Source of the DNA: VRUE01 sp963701265
Lineage (GTDB): Bacteria > Actinomycetota > Thermoleophilia > Solirubrobacterales > 70-9
Reading direction: 5' to 3'
NCBI GenBank assembly: GCA_963701265.1
Contig: OY969581.1
Coordinates: 1 to 64,000, forward strand
DNA length: 64,000 nucleotides
How positions within the stretch are numbered: position 1 is the first letter of the stretch; the number at the start of each line of letters is the position of its first letter. This document shows, in pieces, positions 25,510 to 33,534 of the stretch. Below the pieces are notes generated by a model. The model worked only from the letters and a program-made list of their open reading frames with translations, searched no databases and was not told the origin of the DNA. Position numbers and translations under genes: made by a program.

Positions 25510-25932
25510 ATGACAGACACCAAGAACAAGATCGAGAAGTCCGACGCCGAGTGGCGTGAGCAGTTGACCCCCGAGCAGTACGAGGTGACCCGCAAGGGCG
25601 GCACGGAGCGAGCCTTCACAGGGCCCTACGTCGACGAGAAGACCGCGGGGATGTACCACTGCGTCGGCTGCGGCACCGAGCTCTTCTCCTCCGACACCAA
25701 GTTCGACTCCGGCACCGGCTGGCCCAGCTTCACCGAGCCGGCCAACCTCGAGCACGTCGAGCTGCGACCCGACAACAGCCTCCTCATGCGCCGCACCGAG
25801 GTCGTCTGCAAGCACTGCGACGCCCACCTCGGCCACGTCTTCGATGACGGCCCGGCCGACAAGGGCGGGCAGCGCTACTGCATCAACGGCTGCGCGCTGG
25901 AGCTGAAGCCGGCTGCCGACGCGGCCGACTAG
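25510..25932 (+). CDS. msrB: Peptide-methionine (R)-S-oxide reductase
   Basis: 140 aa. It reduces the R-epimer of methionine sulfoxide in proteins with thioredoxin electrons. Two CxxC zinc pairs are visible (CVGCG and CKHCDAHLGHVF), as are GTGWPSF and the catalytic cysteine in RYCINGCALEL. The extra cysteine in that last motif (NGC for the usual NSA) could be the resolving residue. AAAGGAG lies about 6 nt before the ATG and TAATCT further upstream, so unlike many neighbours this message has a leader. Stops overlap with the convergent regulator. Confidence 0.95.
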   Translation: MTDTKNKIEKSDAEWREQLTPEQYEVTRKGGTERAFTGPYVDEKTAGMYHCVGCGTELFSSDTKFDSGTGWPSFTEPANLEHVELRPDNSLLMRRTEVVCKHCDAHLGHVFDDGPADKGGQRYCINGCALELKPAADAAD

Positions 25933-26579
25933 GCCTTGCCGCCGGCACCGAGGTAGCTGAACTTCACCGCGAGGGCAACTGCCTCGGTACGGGTGTCGAC
26001 CTCCAGCTTGGCGATCGCGTTGCGCACGTGGGTGTGCACGGTCGCCGGGCTGAGCTGCAGCCGCTCGGCGATCTCTTTGACCCGCAGGCCCTCGGCCAGC
26101 AGCTCGAGGATCTGGCGCTCGCGCGGTGAGAGCTCGAGCAGCTTCTCGACCTCGGAGGGCTTGCCGCCGGCGAAATCGCCGCCGAGGAAGGTGCCACCGC
26201 TGGTCACCGCTTTGACCGCGCGGGCGATGTCCTCGGCCGGCGCCGACTTGAGCACGTAGCCGGAGGCGCCGGCGCGCAGGGCGAGCGCCAGCAGGTCGGG
26301 CTGGGCGTGGGCGGTGAAGATGATCACTTTGGTCCGCGGCCGAACCTTGAGCACCTCCTTGGTCGCCTCGATCCCGTCGCGCTTGGGCAGCTCGACGTCG
26401 ATGATCAGCACGTCGGGCTCGAGCTCCTTGACGACGTCGACCACATCGCGGCCGTTTCCGGCCTCGCCGACGATCTCGACGATGCTCGAGTTGGCCATCC
26501 TGGCCTTGATCGCCTCGCGGACGATCTCATGGTCGTCGCAGAGGACGACGCGCTTAGCGTCCCGCACGCTGGTGCTCAT
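25929..26579 (-). CDS. NarL/FixJ-family response regulator
   Basis: 216 aa. The receiver has the acidic pair in LCDDHE, the phospho-acceptor Asp in VLIIDVELPKRDG, a threonine in FTAH and the lysine of YVLKS. A LuxR-type helix-turn-helix follows: LSPRERQILELLAEGLRVKEIAERLQLSPATVHTHVRNAI. No kinase is adjacent. Its ATG overlaps the serS stop in ATGA, so translation is coupled to seryl-tRNA synthetase, an unusual partner. The targets are unknown. Confidence 0.92.
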   Translation of the reverse strand: MSTSVRDAKRVVLCDDHEIVREAIKARMANSSIVEIVGEAGNGRDVVDVVKELEPDVLIIDVELPKRDGIEATKEVLKVRPRTKVIIFTAHAQPDLLALALRAGASGYVLKSAPAEDIARAVKAVTSGGTFLGGDFAGGKPSEVEKLLELSPRERQILELLAEGLRVKEIAERLQLSPATVHTHVRNAIAKLEVDTRTEAVALAVKFSYLGAGGKA

Positions 26580-27847
26580 TGGGGTCCAATCCTCGCAGGC
26601 GCACCATAAGAATGCAGAATAGTGGGTAGCGTGAACCCGCCATCGCGTTCCTGCCGGTTCTCGATCAAGGCGATCATCGTCCGTCCTACAGCTACCGCAG
26701 TGCCGTTGAGGGTATGCACCACTTGGGGAGATTCGCCGTCCTTGTGCCGATACCTACAGGCCAGGCGCCGCGCTTGGTAATCGGTCGTGTTTGAGCACGA
26801 GGTCAGCTCCCGGTAGCGGCCCTGGCTGGGGATCCAGGCCTCGCAGTCGTACTTCTTGGCCGCTGGGGCGCCGAGATCGCCGGCGGCGACGTTGACGACG
26901 CGGTAAGGGATCTCCAGCGCGGAGAGGATGCGCTCCTCGATCGCCAGCAGGCGCTCGTGCTCGGCCGCCGACTCGGAGGGCTCGACGAACGAGAACATCT
27001 CGACCTTGTCGAACTGGTGGACGCGGAAGATGCCGCGAGTGTCGCGGCCGCCGGCGCCGGCCTCGCGGCGGAAGCAGGGCGAGAAGCCCGCGTAGCGGAT
27101 CGGCAGCTGCTCGGCAGCGAGGATCTCGTCGGCGTGCAGGGCGGCCAGCGGCACCTCCGAGGTGCCGACGAGGAAGAGCTCGTCCTTGGGCACCTCGTAG
27201 ATCTGGTCGCGGTCGCCGGGCAGGAAGCCGGTGCCGACCAGCGCCTCTTCGCGGACCAGGACCGGGGGCACGACCGGCTCGTGGCCCTCACCGCGGACGA
27301 GGTCGAGGGCGAAGCGGACCAGGGCGAGCTCTAGCAGCACGAGGTCGCCCTTGACGTAGGCGAAGCGGGAACCGGAGACGCGAGCACCGGCCTCCATGTC
27401 GATCAGGCCAAGCTCGGTGCCGATGTCGAGGTGGTCGCGGGGCTCGAAGTCGAAGCTCGGCAGCTCGCCCTCCTCGCGCAGGACGACCGCGTCCTCCTCG
27501 CTCATCCCTTCCGGGGCATCGGGGTCGGGCAGGTTGGGCAGCGCCGCGGCGACCCGCTGCAGGTCGGCGTCGACCTGCTCGAGCTCGGCCTTGCCCGACT
27601 CGATCGTCTGCTTCAGCTCGGCGACCGCGGCCATCTGTTCGGCTCCGTCCTCCCCACGCTGCTTGGCCTCGCCAATCTGCTTGGAGATCGTCTTGCGCTC
27701 GGCCTGGGCGCCCTCGATCTGGGGCAGCAACTCGCGCCGGCGGGCGTCGAGCGCGATCAGCTCATCAACTTGCTCGGCAGCGCCGCGGCGCGCAAGCGCC
27801 GCCTTGACCCGCTCAGGGTCGGAGCGGATCAGCTTCAGGTCGAGCAT
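26576..27847 (-). CDS. serS: Seryl-tRNA synthetase
   Basis: 423 aa. It charges tRNA-Ser with serine. The N-terminal arm is a long antiparallel coiled coil (about residues 30-105) that holds the tRNA long variable arm. The class II core shows motif 2 around YAGFSPCFRREAGAGGRDTRGIFRVHQF and motif 3 near the end, LNGTAVAVGRTMIALIENRQ. Length and order are standard. A TAACCT box (27857-27862, minus), overlapping the cytochrome gene's stop, sits 9 nt before the ATG, so the gene may have its own leaderless promoter. Confidence 0.96.
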   Translation of the reverse strand: MLDLKLIRSDPERVKAALARRGAAEQVDELIALDARRRELLPQIEGAQAERKTISKQIGEAKQRGEDGAEQMAAVAELKQTIESGKAELEQVDADLQRVAAALPNLPDPDAPEGMSEEDAVVLREEGELPSFDFEPRDHLDIGTELGLIDMEAGARVSGSRFAYVKGDLVLLELALVRFALDLVRGEGHEPVVPPVLVREEALVGTGFLPGDRDQIYEVPKDELFLVGTSEVPLAALHADEILAAEQLPIRYAGFSPCFRREAGAGGRDTRGIFRVHQFDKVEMFSFVEPSESAAEHERLLAIEERILSALEIPYRVVNVAAGDLGAPAAKKYDCEAWIPSQGRYRELTSCSNTTDYQARRLACRYRHKDGESPQVVHTLNGTAVAVGRTMIALIENRQERDGGFTLPTILHSYGAPARIGPQ

Positions 27848-27859
27848 GGCCCGGAAAGG

Positions 27860-28273
27860 TTAGGGAGAGGACTCTGAGGACGAAGTCTCGCCGGGGCGCG
27901 GCGATTCTTCGGATTCGTTGCCGGCGTACTTGGCAACGAAGCGGGCGACCGCTTCGGCTTCGGAGCCGACAACGATGTTCTGCGGCATGATCGCGCCGGA
28001 GAAGCCGCCGTTCTGGATCGCGAAGAGAGCGTCGTCATAACTCTCGGTTCGCTGGTCGAGGTTGGGCCCCTGCGTGCGCTCGCCGCGATTGCCGCTGCCC
28101 TGAGTGCCGGCGGCGCTGAGCGTATGGCAGCCGGAGCAGTGCGTGGCGAAGAGGACGGCCCCTTCGTGATTGGGGTCGTCCTTGGAGACCGAGACGCCTT
28201 CTTCGCCGAAGCCACAGGCGGCGAGCCCGAAGGCGGCGAGGAGAGCCATGGTTGTAATCAGTGCCGGACGCAC
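27860..28273 (-). CDS. Lipoprotein c-type cytochrome
   Basis: 137 aa from the GTG at 28273, chosen because a perfect TATGAT box (28283-28288, minus) lies 9 nt upstream. A lipoprotein signal ends in the lipobox LAAC-G, so the mature protein is probably anchored outside the membrane by its cysteine. A single CSGCH heme motif follows (FATHCSGCHTLSAAG), with a distal methionine in AIMPQNIV. The tail is acidic and Ser/Pro-rich. It is a small mono-heme electron carrier, plausibly serving a terminal oxidase; partner genes are not here. It precedes serS on the same strand. Confidence 0.9.
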   Translation of the reverse strand: MRPALITTMALLAAFGLAACGFGEEGVSVSKDDPNHEGAVLFATHCSGCHTLSAAGTQGSGNRGERTQGPNLDQRTESYDDALFAIQNGGFSGAIMPQNIVVGSEAEAVARFVAKYAGNESEESPRPGETSSSESSP

Positions 28274-28317
28274 GCGGCGCGCATCATATTGTCTTGACCC
28301 GATCCCGCTCTTCGCCG

Positions 28318-28794
28318 ATGCCAACGCCTGATCCAGCCCGCTTCCGCGCCGCCATGGCGATGCTGCCGACCGGCGTCACCGTCGTCAGCGCCACCGGGCC
28401 CGACGGAGCGGCCGGAGCGACCGCCAACGCGGTCTGCTCGCTCTCGATCGAGCCGATGCTGATGCTCGCCTGCCTCGACCGCGGCTCGCGCACCCTGCTC
28501 GCCGTCCAAGCCGCCAATCACTTCGGGATCAGCGTCCTGCACGCCGGCCAGGAGGAGATCGCCCGCTCCTTTGCCACCAAGGCGCCGGTAGCCGAGAAGT
28601 GGGACGGCGTTGCCTGGAGCGAGCGCGACGGGATCCCGGCGATCGACGACTCCCTCGCCTGGATCGCCTGCGAGCTGCGCGACGTGGTCGCGGCGGGCGA
28701 CCACGTGATCGTCACCGGCGAGGTCCGCGGCCTGGAGACCGGCGAGGGCACACCGCTCGTCTTCCACGGCGGCGAGTACCGGCCGCTGGGCTAG
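28318..28794 (+). CDS. Flavin reductase-like (HpaC/FMN-binding split barrel) protein
   Basis: 158 aa from the ATG at 28318. The flavin reductase split-barrel signature is visible: FRAAMAMLPTGVTVVSATGPDG at the start, then NAVCSLSIEPMLMLACLDRGS and a C-terminal HVIVTGEVRGLE...PLVFHGGEYRPL. Such proteins reduce FMN or FAD with NAD(P)H and feed two-component monooxygenases; no monooxygenase is adjacent. It is divergent from the cytochrome gene. Its stop overlaps the KTSC gene stop on the other strand (CTAG). Confidence 0.9.
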   Translation: MPTPDPARFRAAMAMLPTGVTVVSATGPDGAAGATANAVCSLSIEPMLMLACLDRGSRTLLAVQAANHFGISVLHAGQEEIARSFATKAPVAEKWDGVAWSERDGIPAIDDSLAWIACELRDVVAAGDHVIVTGEVRGLETGEGTPLVFHGGEYRPLG

Positions 28795-29006
28795 ATACTG
28801 CGGAATGGATATTGCTTGATCACGGCGTTGACGAACGTCCCTTTCGAATCGGCGTTCGTCAGTTGCTCGAACACGTCGGCGGGTACGCCTTCGTAGGCGT
28901 AGAGATCGCCTTCGAGGTACTCAACGTAGGCCTCTTCCGCCCCGGCGTCGTAGCCGATCCTCGCCACCGCGCTGGACTCGACCGGATGCATCTTCGGAAT
29001 CGACAT
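28791..29006 (-). CDS. KTSC-domain small protein
   Basis: 71 aa from the ATG at 29006. It has VESSAVARIGYDAGAEEAYVEYLEGDLYAYEGVPADVFEQLTNADSKGTFVN, the KTSC fold named after the lysyl-tRNA synthetase C-terminal region. There the conserved pattern is S.-I..-Y....-L.V.F..G..Y.Y..VP. The usual K-x-S-x-G appears as ADSKGTFVN. KTSC proteins are small cytosolic proteins of unclear function, often linked to mobile elements or RNA. No such context exists here. Confidence 0.82.
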   Translation of the reverse strand: MSIPKMHPVESSAVARIGYDAGAEEAYVEYLEGDLYAYEGVPADVFEQLTNADSKGTFVNAVIKQYPFRSI

Positions 29007-29057
29007 GGCTTTCCGCTGACCTCGAATACTCAGGGGGCAAGAGTAGGCTCTGGCGCG

Positions 29058-29507
29058 ATGGAGGCGGCAACCGCGCCACGTTCGCAGTGGACGTTCGCCC
29101 AGTGGGGCATCGTCGTGCTCGCGGTCGTCCAGCTGGCCTGGGCCGTGGCGGGCCTGATCGCCGAACCGAGCTTCCACTTCGGCGAGGGAGCCCCAACCGA
29201 GCGGGTGCTCGGAGTCGACTTCAACGGTGTCCACGCCCTCTCCGGCTTCCTGCTCTTCGGCCCGGCCTTCTTCTTCGCGCTCAAGCCCCGCTGGGCTGTC
29301 CTCTACGCGATCTACGTCGCCGTCGCCCTGATCGTCACCGGCCTCTGGGCGATCTGGTCGACCAGCCCGGCCGGCATCTTCACCTTCCCCAACAACGACG
29401 CCGACGCCGTGCTCCACCTAGCTACAGGCGCCCTCTTCGCTGCCGTCGCCGCGATCCAGCTCGGGCTCGACCGTCGCGCGACTCTCAGCACGCCGAGTCC
29501 GTCCTAG
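29058..29507 (+). CDS. DUF4383-like membrane protein
   Basis: 149 aa with four predicted transmembrane helices (about 14-36, 55-77, 83-105 and 118-138). The loop between helices 1 and 2 contains GVDFNGVHALSG, and the last helix begins NNDADAVLHLATGALF. This Asn/Asp/His pattern is typical of the DUF4383 group, whose function is unknown. A TAGGCT box (29044-29049) lies 8 nt before the ATG, hence a leaderless transcript. Confidence 0.8.
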   Translation: MEAATAPRSQWTFAQWGIVVLAVVQLAWAVAGLIAEPSFHFGEGAPTERVLGVDFNGVHALSGFLLFGPAFFFALKPRWAVLYAIYVAVALIVTGLWAIWSTSPAGIFTFPNNDADAVLHLATGALFAAVAAIQLGLDRRATLSTPSPS

Positions 29508-29553
29508 CCCGTCATATACGCGGGTTGAGACGTACTCGGCGCTTGCCTATGCG

Positions 29554-29988
29554 TCAGAACGCGCCGCTGGTACCAGCCGCGCGCAGCGCGAGGAAGAGGA
29601 TCACACCGCAGCTGACGGCCATGATTCCCATCTCGCGGCGAACGATTGCCAGGGCGAGGGACTGCTGAGCGTCGGCGGGGAGGGCTTCGAAGTCGACGCC
29701 GCCCAGCTCGCGCTCTGCCGCACCGGCGCGGGCGCCCTCGGCGATCAGTGAGACGACCAGGGGCAGGATGCCGTAGAGGTAGTGCAGCTCGTCGTCGGGT
29801 TTGTGGCCGGTGAAGACGAGCAGGCCGCCCAGCATCACCTGCAGGAAGACAGCTACCTGGGCCGCGCGGAGGAGCAGCCAGAAGGGGACCGAGGAGCGAT
29901 CGCGCAGCCAAGCCGTGCCGCCGAGGGCGAAGGCGGCGAGGTTGAGGACGATGACTGCGCAGCCAACTACGAGGTGAACTACCGCCAC
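29554..29988 (-). CDS. Hypothetical four-helix membrane protein
   Basis: 144 aa from a GTG at 29988, with GGGAGGAAAT about 8 nt upstream; a TTG at 30006 is the alternative. Four hydrophobic segments are visible: VAVVHLVVGCAVIVLNLAAF, LLLRAAQVAVFLQVMLGGLLVF, LYGILPLVVSLIAEG and a C-terminal IMAVSCGVILFLALRAAG. The GHKPDDELHYLYG loop is polar and may be conserved. It lies divergent to nuo. I do not recognise the family beyond a general actinobacterial membrane protein. Confidence 0.7.
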   Translation of the reverse strand: MAVVHLVVGCAVIVLNLAAFALGGTAWLRDRSSVPFWLLLRAAQVAVFLQVMLGGLLVFTGHKPDDELHYLYGILPLVVSLIAEGARAGAAERELGGVDFEALPADAQQSLALAIVRREMGIMAVSCGVILFLALRAAGTSGAF

Positions 29989-30045
29989 GGGTCTATTTCC
30001 TCCCAAGAGGGTCGGGATTCGGCTTGCTGATGCGGAAAAGCACTA

Positions 30046-30077
30046 TGTAGCAATGTGTTACAAGGTCGGTATATAAC
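30046..30077 (+). promoter_or_regulatory. Probable nuo operon promoter region
   Basis: The gap before nuoA holds an inverted pair TGTAGCA-ATG-TGTTACA (30046-30062), a plausible operator. It is followed by TATAAC (30072-30077), the best -10 candidate, about 70 nt before the nuoA start. No good -35 is seen. The nuo message would thus have a leader, unlike many neighbours. Confidence 0.45.
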
Positions 30078-30147
30078 TCGTCGTGCAGGCGTGAGACGCG
30101 ACAAATGAGTTGCGTTTTGGTCGCCGGCCGGAAAACCCGATCTACCA

Positions 30148-30525
30148 GTGCTGAAGAGCTACCTGCCGATTCTCGTCTTTGCCTTCCTCGGCGTCACCGT
30201 TGGGGGGGCTTTCGCGATGCTCAATCACCTGATCGGGCCGAAGCGGCCGAAGCGGCCAACGGCGGCGAGCCTACGCCAGTCGGAGCCGTATGAGTCCGGC
30301 ATCCCGGTCGAGCCCTCGCACGGCCTGCGCTTCGGGGTCAGCTTCTACCTGATCGCGATGCTTTTCATCCTCTTCGATATCGAGGTCGTCTTCCTCTATC
30401 CGATCGGGGTCATCCTCAAGGGCGCCGACAGCGTCTTCGTGCTGGGCGAGCTGGTCACCTTCATCGCCCTGCTGCTCGTCGCCTTTGTCTACGTCTGGCG
30501 CAAGGGGGCACTGGATTGGAAGTAG
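30148..30525 (+). CDS. nuoA: NADH-quinone oxidoreductase subunit A
   Basis: 125 aa membrane subunit of respiratory complex I, at the hinge between the peripheral arm and the proton-pumping arm. Three helices are visible. The conserved loop KRPTAASLRQSEPYESGIP contains the SEPYESG signature, and the second helix has FDIEVVFLYP. The first gene of a complete nuoA-N operon. The GTG start (VLKSYLPIL) is chosen because it gives the usual helix 1. Confidence 0.95.
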   Translation: MLKSYLPILVFAFLGVTVGGAFAMLNHLIGPKRPKRPTAASLRQSEPYESGIPVEPSHGLRFGVSFYLIAMLFILFDIEVVFLYPIGVILKGADSVFVLGELVTFIALLLVAFVYVWRKGALDWK

Positions 30526-30536
30526 AACGACAGACG

Positions 30537-31184
30537 ATGCGCGAGCGCCAGCTGCGTGCCCGCGACATGCTGCGCGGCGACCTCGAGGGCGACGAGTTGG
30601 AGCGCTTCGTCGAGGAGAAGGTCGTGATGACCAACTTCGAGAAAATGCTCGGCTGGGCGCGCTCGAACTCGATCTTCCCGCTCACCTTCGGCCTCGCCTG
30701 CTGCGCGATCGAGGCGCCGATCTCGATCGTCACCGCCCGCTACGACCTCGCCCGCTTCGGCGCCGAGGCGCTGCGCGCGTCGCCGCGCCAGGCCGACATG
30801 ATCATCCTCTCGGGCCGGGTCTCGATCAAGATGGCGCCGGTCGTCCGCCGCCTCTACGACCAGATGCTGGAGCCGAAGTGGGCGGTCTCGATGGGCGCCT
30901 GCTCCTCCAGCGGCGGCATGTTCTCCAACTACGCCGTGGTCCAGGGCGCCGACAAGTTCATGCCGATCGACCTGCACATCCCCGGCTGCCCGCCGCGGCC
31001 GGAGGCGGTCCTCTACGGCTTCACCAAGCTGCAGCGCAAGATCCAGGGCAACCCGGACCAGGGCTGGCGGGCGCGCTACGCCGCCGAGGGCACCGAGGAG
31101 TGGGCGCGCGGCGGTCCCCGCAGCGAACCGAGCGCGGAGGCGGCCGAGGCATACCTCGCCGCCAGGGAGCTGATCCGTGCCTGA
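30537..31184 (+). CDS. nuoB: NADH-quinone oxidoreductase subunit B
   Basis: 215 aa. It holds iron-sulfur cluster N2, the last electron stop before quinone. The ligands are the tandem cysteines in GLACCAIEAP, the cysteine in MGACSSSGG and the one in IPGCPPRPEA. I choose the ATG at 30537; a TTG at 30516 inside the end of nuoA would add seven residues. The C-terminal extension after GNPDQGW (about 50 residues) is longer than in E. coli. Its end overlaps nuoC by 8 bp. Confidence 0.95.
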   Translation: MRERQLRARDMLRGDLEGDELERFVEEKVVMTNFEKMLGWARSNSIFPLTFGLACCAIEAPISIVTARYDLARFGAEALRASPRQADMIILSGRVSIKMAPVVRRLYDQMLEPKWAVSMGACSSSGGMFSNYAVVQGADKFMPIDLHIPGCPPRPEAVLYGFTKLQRKIQGNPDQGWRARYAAEGTEEWARGGPRSEPSAEAAEAYLAARELIRA

Positions 31185-31719
31185 CGCCCCCGGCCTCGAG
31201 CTGATCCGCGGCGAGATCGAGGCGGACCATGCCGGCGCCGTCCTCGACACCGGCTTCGAGCACGGCCGCGCCAGCCTGGCAATCGCTCCCGAGCACCTGC
31301 TTGCCGTGCTCAACTGGCTGCGCGACTCCGCTGGCCACGAATACCGCTTCCTCTCCAGCCTGCACGCCGCGGACTACCTCCCAGCTGAGCCTCGCTTCGC
31401 CGTGCACTACGAGCTGCTGAACCGCAATCGGGTCGAGCGCATCCGCGTGAAGGCGCTGCTGGCGGATCCAGCGGCGGGCGCGCAGAGCAACGGCGGTGAG
31501 CAACCGCTACCGGAAATCGACTCCTGCGTCTCCCTCTTCCCCACCGCCGAGTTCCAGGAGCGCGAAGTCTTCGACTTCTTCGGCATCGTCTTCAAGGGCC
31601 ACCCCGACCTGACCCGGATCCTGCTGCCCGACGACTACGTCGGCTGGCCGCAGCGGCGCGACTTCCCGGTCGGCGGCGAGCCGGTCACCTTCACCTACAA
31701 CGAAAAGAACTATGGCTGA
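31177..31719 (+). CDS. nuoC: NADH-quinone oxidoreductase subunit C
   Basis: 180 aa peripheral-arm subunit (30-kDa type) that brackets the quinone module. The family signature is present: FPTAEFQEREVFDFFGIVFKGHPDLTRILLPDDYVGWPQRRDFPV. It is separate from NuoD, not fused. The GTG start lies 8 bp inside nuoB and the stop overlaps nuoD by 8 bp. A short low-complexity insert (DPAAGAQSNGGEQP) sits before the signature. Confidence 0.95.
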   Translation: MPDAPGLELIRGEIEADHAGAVLDTGFEHGRASLAIAPEHLLAVLNWLRDSAGHEYRFLSSLHAADYLPAEPRFAVHYELLNRNRVERIRVKALLADPAAGAQSNGGEQPLPEIDSCVSLFPTAEFQEREVFDFFGIVFKGHPDLTRILLPDDYVGWPQRRDFPVGGEPVTFTYNEKNYG

Positions 31720-32908
31720 GCAGCCCTTGACTGAGGACCGCACCTCTGAGGTGATGACGGTCAACATCGGGCCGCACCACCCAGCCACGCACGGCGTGCT
31801 GCGGCTGGTCGTCGACCTCGAAGGCGAGGTGGTCAAGGACCTCAAGCCGATCATCGGCTACGTCCATACCGGGATCGAAAAGTCCTGCGAGGACAAGAGC
31901 TACTGGAAGGTCATCCCCTTCGTCGAGCGGATGGACTACGTCTCCTACTTCTTCCAGATGGAGGCCTTCTGCGGCGCGGTCGAGCGGCTGATCGAGCTGG
32001 AGATTCCGGAGCGGGCCAAGCACCTGCGGGTGATCTTCCTCGAGCTCAACCGGATTCACTCCCACCTGGTCTGGCTGGGGACGACGGCGCTCGACCTCGG
32101 CGCGATCTCGATGCTCTGGTACTGCTTCCGCGAGCGCGACCGCATCCTCGACCTCTTCGAGATGGCGGCCGGGCAGCGGATGCACACGCGCTACTTCCAG
32201 GTCGGCGGCGTGATCGAGGACATCCCGGTCGGCTTCGAGCGCAAGCTGCGTGAGTTCATCGCCGACATGCCGGTGCGGGTCGGCCAGTACCAAGCGCTGC
32301 TCGACCGCAACGAGGTCTTCCTCTCGCGCACCAAGAACACCGGCATCGTCTCGCGTGAGCGGCTACTGGAGCTGGGCGTGACCGGGCCGCTGCTGCGCGC
32401 CGCCGGCGAGCCCTGGGACCTGCGCAAGGCCTTCGACTACCTCGCCTACCCCAAGTTCGACTTCAAGATCCCGGTCGGCACGATCGGCGACAACTACGAC
32501 CGCTACCGGGTGCGGGTTGCCGAGATGGTCGAGTCGACGCGGATCATCGAGCAGGCGCTCGACGGCCTGCCCGAAGGGCCGTTCATCGCCGACGACCGCA
32601 AGTACGTGCTGCCGCCGCGCTCGGAGCTCTCGACCTCGATGGAGTCGCTGATCCACCACTTCAAGCTCGTCACCGAGGGCTACCGGGTCGGCCCCGGCGA
32701 GATCTACTACGCGATCGAGAGCCCCCGCGGCGAGCTCGGCTGCTTCGTCCTCGCCGATGGTTCGGCGAAGCCGGCCCGGGTCCACTTCCGCGACCCCTCC
32801 TTCGTCAACCTGCAGGCCTTCAAGGACATGTCGGTCGACAGCTACATCGCCGACATGATCTGCAGCCTCGGCATGCTCGACCCGATCCTCGGCGGGGTCG
32901 ACCGATGA
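31712..32908 (+). CDS. nuoD: NADH-quinone oxidoreductase subunit D
   Basis: 398 aa. The 49-kDa subunit lining the quinone site, descended from the NiFe-hydrogenase large subunit. IGPHHPATHGVLRLVVDLEGE near the start contains the quinone-binding His pair, and GYVHTGIEKSCE follows. LNRIHSHLVWLGT, the YRVRVAEM segment and a C-terminal end SLGMLDPILGGVDR are all standard. It overlaps nuoC and nuoE, consistent with coupled translation. Confidence 0.96.
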   Translation: MAEQPLTEDRTSEVMTVNIGPHHPATHGVLRLVVDLEGEVVKDLKPIIGYVHTGIEKSCEDKSYWKVIPFVERMDYVSYFFQMEAFCGAVERLIELEIPERAKHLRVIFLELNRIHSHLVWLGTTALDLGAISMLWYCFRERDRILDLFEMAAGQRMHTRYFQVGGVIEDIPVGFERKLREFIADMPVRVGQYQALLDRNEVFLSRTKNTGIVSRERLLELGVTGPLLRAAGEPWDLRKAFDYLAYPKFDFKIPVGTIGDNYDRYRVRVAEMVESTRIIEQALDGLPEGPFIADDRKYVLPPRSELSTSMESLIHHFKLVTEGYRVGPGEIYYAIESPRGELGCFVLADGSAKPARVHFRDPSFVNLQAFKDMSVDSYIADMICSLGMLDPILGGVDR

Positions 32909-33534
32909 GCCCCATCGACGGTGCCGGGATCAGCAATCCCGACCTGCCGGTGGATCGCGCCGTCAGCGAGGGTCGCGTGCCGGACCGCGCGCCCGAGCGG
33001 ATTCCCGAGCTGCACGAGGTCGACTGCCCGGCGGAGCTGCGCGAGCGGATCGAGGAGTTGATGTCGCGCTACCCGGATCGCAAATCGGCCTCGATCCCCT
33101 CGCTCTGGGCAGTGCAGCGGCTCTACGGCTGGTGCACGCCGGAGGGGATCCGCCAGGCCGCCGCGGTGATGCGGGTGACGCCCGCCTACCTGGAGTCGGT
33201 GGCGAGCTTCTACGACCTCCTGCACACCGACCCGGTCGGCAGCCACAAGATCGCCGTCTGCACCAATATCAGCTGCTGGATGCGCGGCGGCGACGAGCTG
33301 CTCGACGCCTTCCGCGAGGCCGCCGGCGAGGACAACGAGCAGTTCTTCGTCACCGGCTTCGAGTGCCTCGGCGCCTGCGACATCGCCCCGATGGCCTCGA
33401 TCGACGAGCGCTACTTCGGCCCGCTCGAGGCAGCCGAGGCGCAGACCGCGATCGAGCAGCTGCGCGTCGGCGCCGAGGTGCTGCCCGAGAAGGCGCTGGA
33501 GAAGCGGCCGCTGCCGGGAGGCCCCGATGCCTGA
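32905..33534 (+). CDS. nuoE: NADH-quinone oxidoreductase subunit E
   Basis: 209 aa. It binds the [2Fe-2S] cluster N1a of the NADH-dehydrogenase module. The four ligands lie in CTNISCWMRGG and FECLGACDIAP. The N-terminus is about 40 residues longer than in E. coli and proline/arginine-rich (residues 1-40), with no known role. The IPSLWAVQRLYGWCTPEGIRQAA segment is the conserved thioredoxin-like helical part. It overlaps nuoD by 4 bp and nuoF by 8 bp. Confidence 0.95.
   Translation: MSPIDGAGISNPDLPVDRAVSEGRVPDRAPERIPELHEVDCPAELRERIEELMSRYPDRKSASIPSLWAVQRLYGWCTPEGIRQAAAVMRVTPAYLESVASFYDLLHTDPVGSHKIAVCTNISCWMRGGDELLDAFREAAGEDNEQFFVTGFECLGACDIAPMASIDERYFGPLEAAEAQTAIEQLRVGAEVLPEKALEKRPLPGGPDA

Noticed and set aside
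26596..26618. A GGCGCACC segment resembling the hairpin repeat arm
   Set aside because: It lies in the serS coding end (the SYGAPARIGPQ tail) with no matching second arm, so it is not a third copy.
31712..31760. CCCTTGACT plus ACCTCTGAGGTG in nuoD resembles the nuoG palindrome region (PLT...TSEV in both)
   Set aside because: Twenty matching bases with a 9-nt gap could reflect a small duplication, but the second part is self-symmetric, so chance and codon bias cannot be excluded; too weak for a feature.
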